From Eurosta solidaginis (taxonomy: Eukaryota > Arthropoda > Insecta > Diptera > Tephritidae), in NCBI RefSeq assembly GCF_040869045.1, contig NW_027136912.1, forward strand, positions 682,001 through 746,000: 64,000 bases of DNA, given 5' to 3'. A program made the translations under genes and the position numbers. Below the pieces are notes generated by a model. The model was not told the DNA's origin. It searched no databases and saw only the letters and a program-made list of their open reading frames with translations. Positions 62,788-64,000 of this stretch are shown here, piece after piece (position 1 is the stretch's first letter; each line of letters begins with the position of its first letter).

Positions 62788-64000
62788 ATACTCAGTTGAG
62801 CAGAGCTCACAGAGTATATTGAGTTTGATTGGATAACGGTTGGTTGTACATATATAAAGGAATCGAGATAGATATAGACTTCCATATATCAAAATAATCA
62901 GGATCGAACAAAAATTTGATTGAGCCATGTCCGTCCGTCCGTCCGTCCTTTAACACGATAACTTGAGTAAATTTTGAGGTATCTTGATGAAATTTGGTAT
63001 TTAGATTCCTGAGCACTCATCTCAGATCGCTGTTTAAAATGAACGATATCGGACTATAACCACGCCCACTTTTTCGATATGGAAATTTCGAAAAACCGAA
63101 AAAGTGCGATAATTCATTACAAAGACAGCTAAAGCGACGAAACTTGGTAGATGAGTTGAACTTATGACGATAAATAGAAAATTAGTAAAATTTTGGACAA
63201 TGGGCGTGGCACCGCCCACTTTTAAAAGAAGGTAATTTAAAAATTTTCAAGCTGTAATTTGGCAGTCGTTGAAGATATCATGATGAAATTTGGCAGGAAC
63301 GTTACTCCTATTACTATATGTACGCTTAATAAAAATTAGCAAAATCGGAGAAGGACCACGCCCACTTTAAAAAAAATTTTTTTTTTAAGTAAAATTTTAA
63401 CAAAAAATTTAATATCTTTACTCTATATAAGTAAATTATGTCAACATTCAACTCCAGCAATGATATGGTGCAACAAAATACAAAAATAAAAGAAAAATTC
63501 AAAATGGACGTGGCTCCGCCCTTTTTCATTTAATTTGTCTAGGATACTTTTAACGCCATAAGTCGAACAAAAATTTACCAATCCTTTTGAAATTTGGTAA
63601 AAATGGTGAAAATGGGCGAAATCGGTTGATGCCATGCCCAGTTTTTATACACAGTCGTCCGTCTGTCTTTCCGCATGGCCGTTAACACGATAACTTGAGC
63701 AAAAATCGACATATCCTTAATGAATTTAGTTCACGAGCTTACTTGAATTCACTTTATCTTGGTATGAAAAATGAATGAAATCCGACTATGACCACGCCCA
63801 CTTTTCCGATATCGAAAATTACGAAAAATGAAAAAATGCCATAATTCTATACCAAATATGAAAAAAGGGATGAAACATGGTAAGGTAATTGGATTGCTTT
63901 ATTGACGCAAAATATAACTTTAGAAAAAACTATATAAAATGGTTGTGACACCTACCATATTAAGTGGAAGAAAAAGTTCTGCAGGGCGAAATAAAAACCT
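62788..64000 (+). repeat. CCGTCC-family repeat, copy E (runs off the window)
   Basis: Starts TTTTATACTCAGTTGAGCAG, then GATTGGATAACGGTTGG, GATAGATATAGACTTCC, CCATGTCCGTCCGTCCGTCC, and GACTATAACCACGCCCAC. ACCACGCCCACTT, GGACGTGGCTCCGCCC, GCCATGCCCAGTTTT and a second ACTATGACCACGCCCAC follow. The order mirrors copy C in reverse. Confidence 0.85.

Overview
The window looks like transposon-rich, AT-rich intergenic or intronic DNA from a fly (Diptera). A tephritid or related schizophoran fly is plausible, but I cannot prove the family. The evidence is the mix of families: an mdg3-like Ty3/gypsy element, Jockey-like, R1-like and RTE-like LINEs, a Penelope-like element, Helitrons, hAT, a tRNA-derived SINE, and Penelope/Jockey debris typical of fly genomes. 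I find no intact host protein gene, rRNA gene or convincing functional tRNA gene. Essentially all recognisable coding sequence belongs to mobile elements, and most of it is broken.

Layout. 1-9.8 kb: fragments of dispersed repeats, a TATCGAT-type minisatellite interrupted by two tRNA-derived SINE copies, an R1-like LINE, and three reverse-oriented solo or partial LTRs. 9.8-12.4 kb: a 523-bp foldback element, then a solo LTR split by a 1.28-kb hAT-like element with CGG-rich ends and a Jockey fragment inside. 13.0-19.3 kb: the best-defined feature, a 6281-bp LTR retrotransposon on the minus strand with two identical 311-bp LTRs, a TCTA target duplication, a tRNA-Leu-type primer site and gag-protease-RT-RNase H-integrase. 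It carries a frameshift, an in-frame TGA and a lost RT catalytic aspartate. It sits 4 bp inside the 5' end of a Helitron (remainder 19320-20030). 20.6-21.9 kb: a Penelope-like pol remnant with a GIY-YIG domain.

22-42 kb: long stretches without genes, broken up by a second R1-like LINE, a TIR element with a retroposon inside it (30991-32032), a 127-bp hAT MITE, a second Helitron, Jockey and RNase H LINE fragments, GAGTGG arrays and a possible piggyBac-like 5' end. 42.4-47 kb: a 2-kb AATTA-type simple-sequence tract hosting a SINE and a solo LTR, then a four-level nest (minisatellite, foldback element, CCGTCC repeat, LINE tail). 48.0-49.9 kb: a long inverted repeat with an RTE-like LINE inserted at its exact centre. 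50-64 kb: more LINE RNase H fragments, LTR pieces, two further copies of the CCGTCC repeat and a 26-bp-stem hairpin.

The most notable signal outside known element types is a short motif, roughly GCATAATTTTAGGCGCA, found about 14 times on both strands, mostly in DNA that matches no recognised element. Clade names are recognised by eye from protein motifs; no database search was possible.
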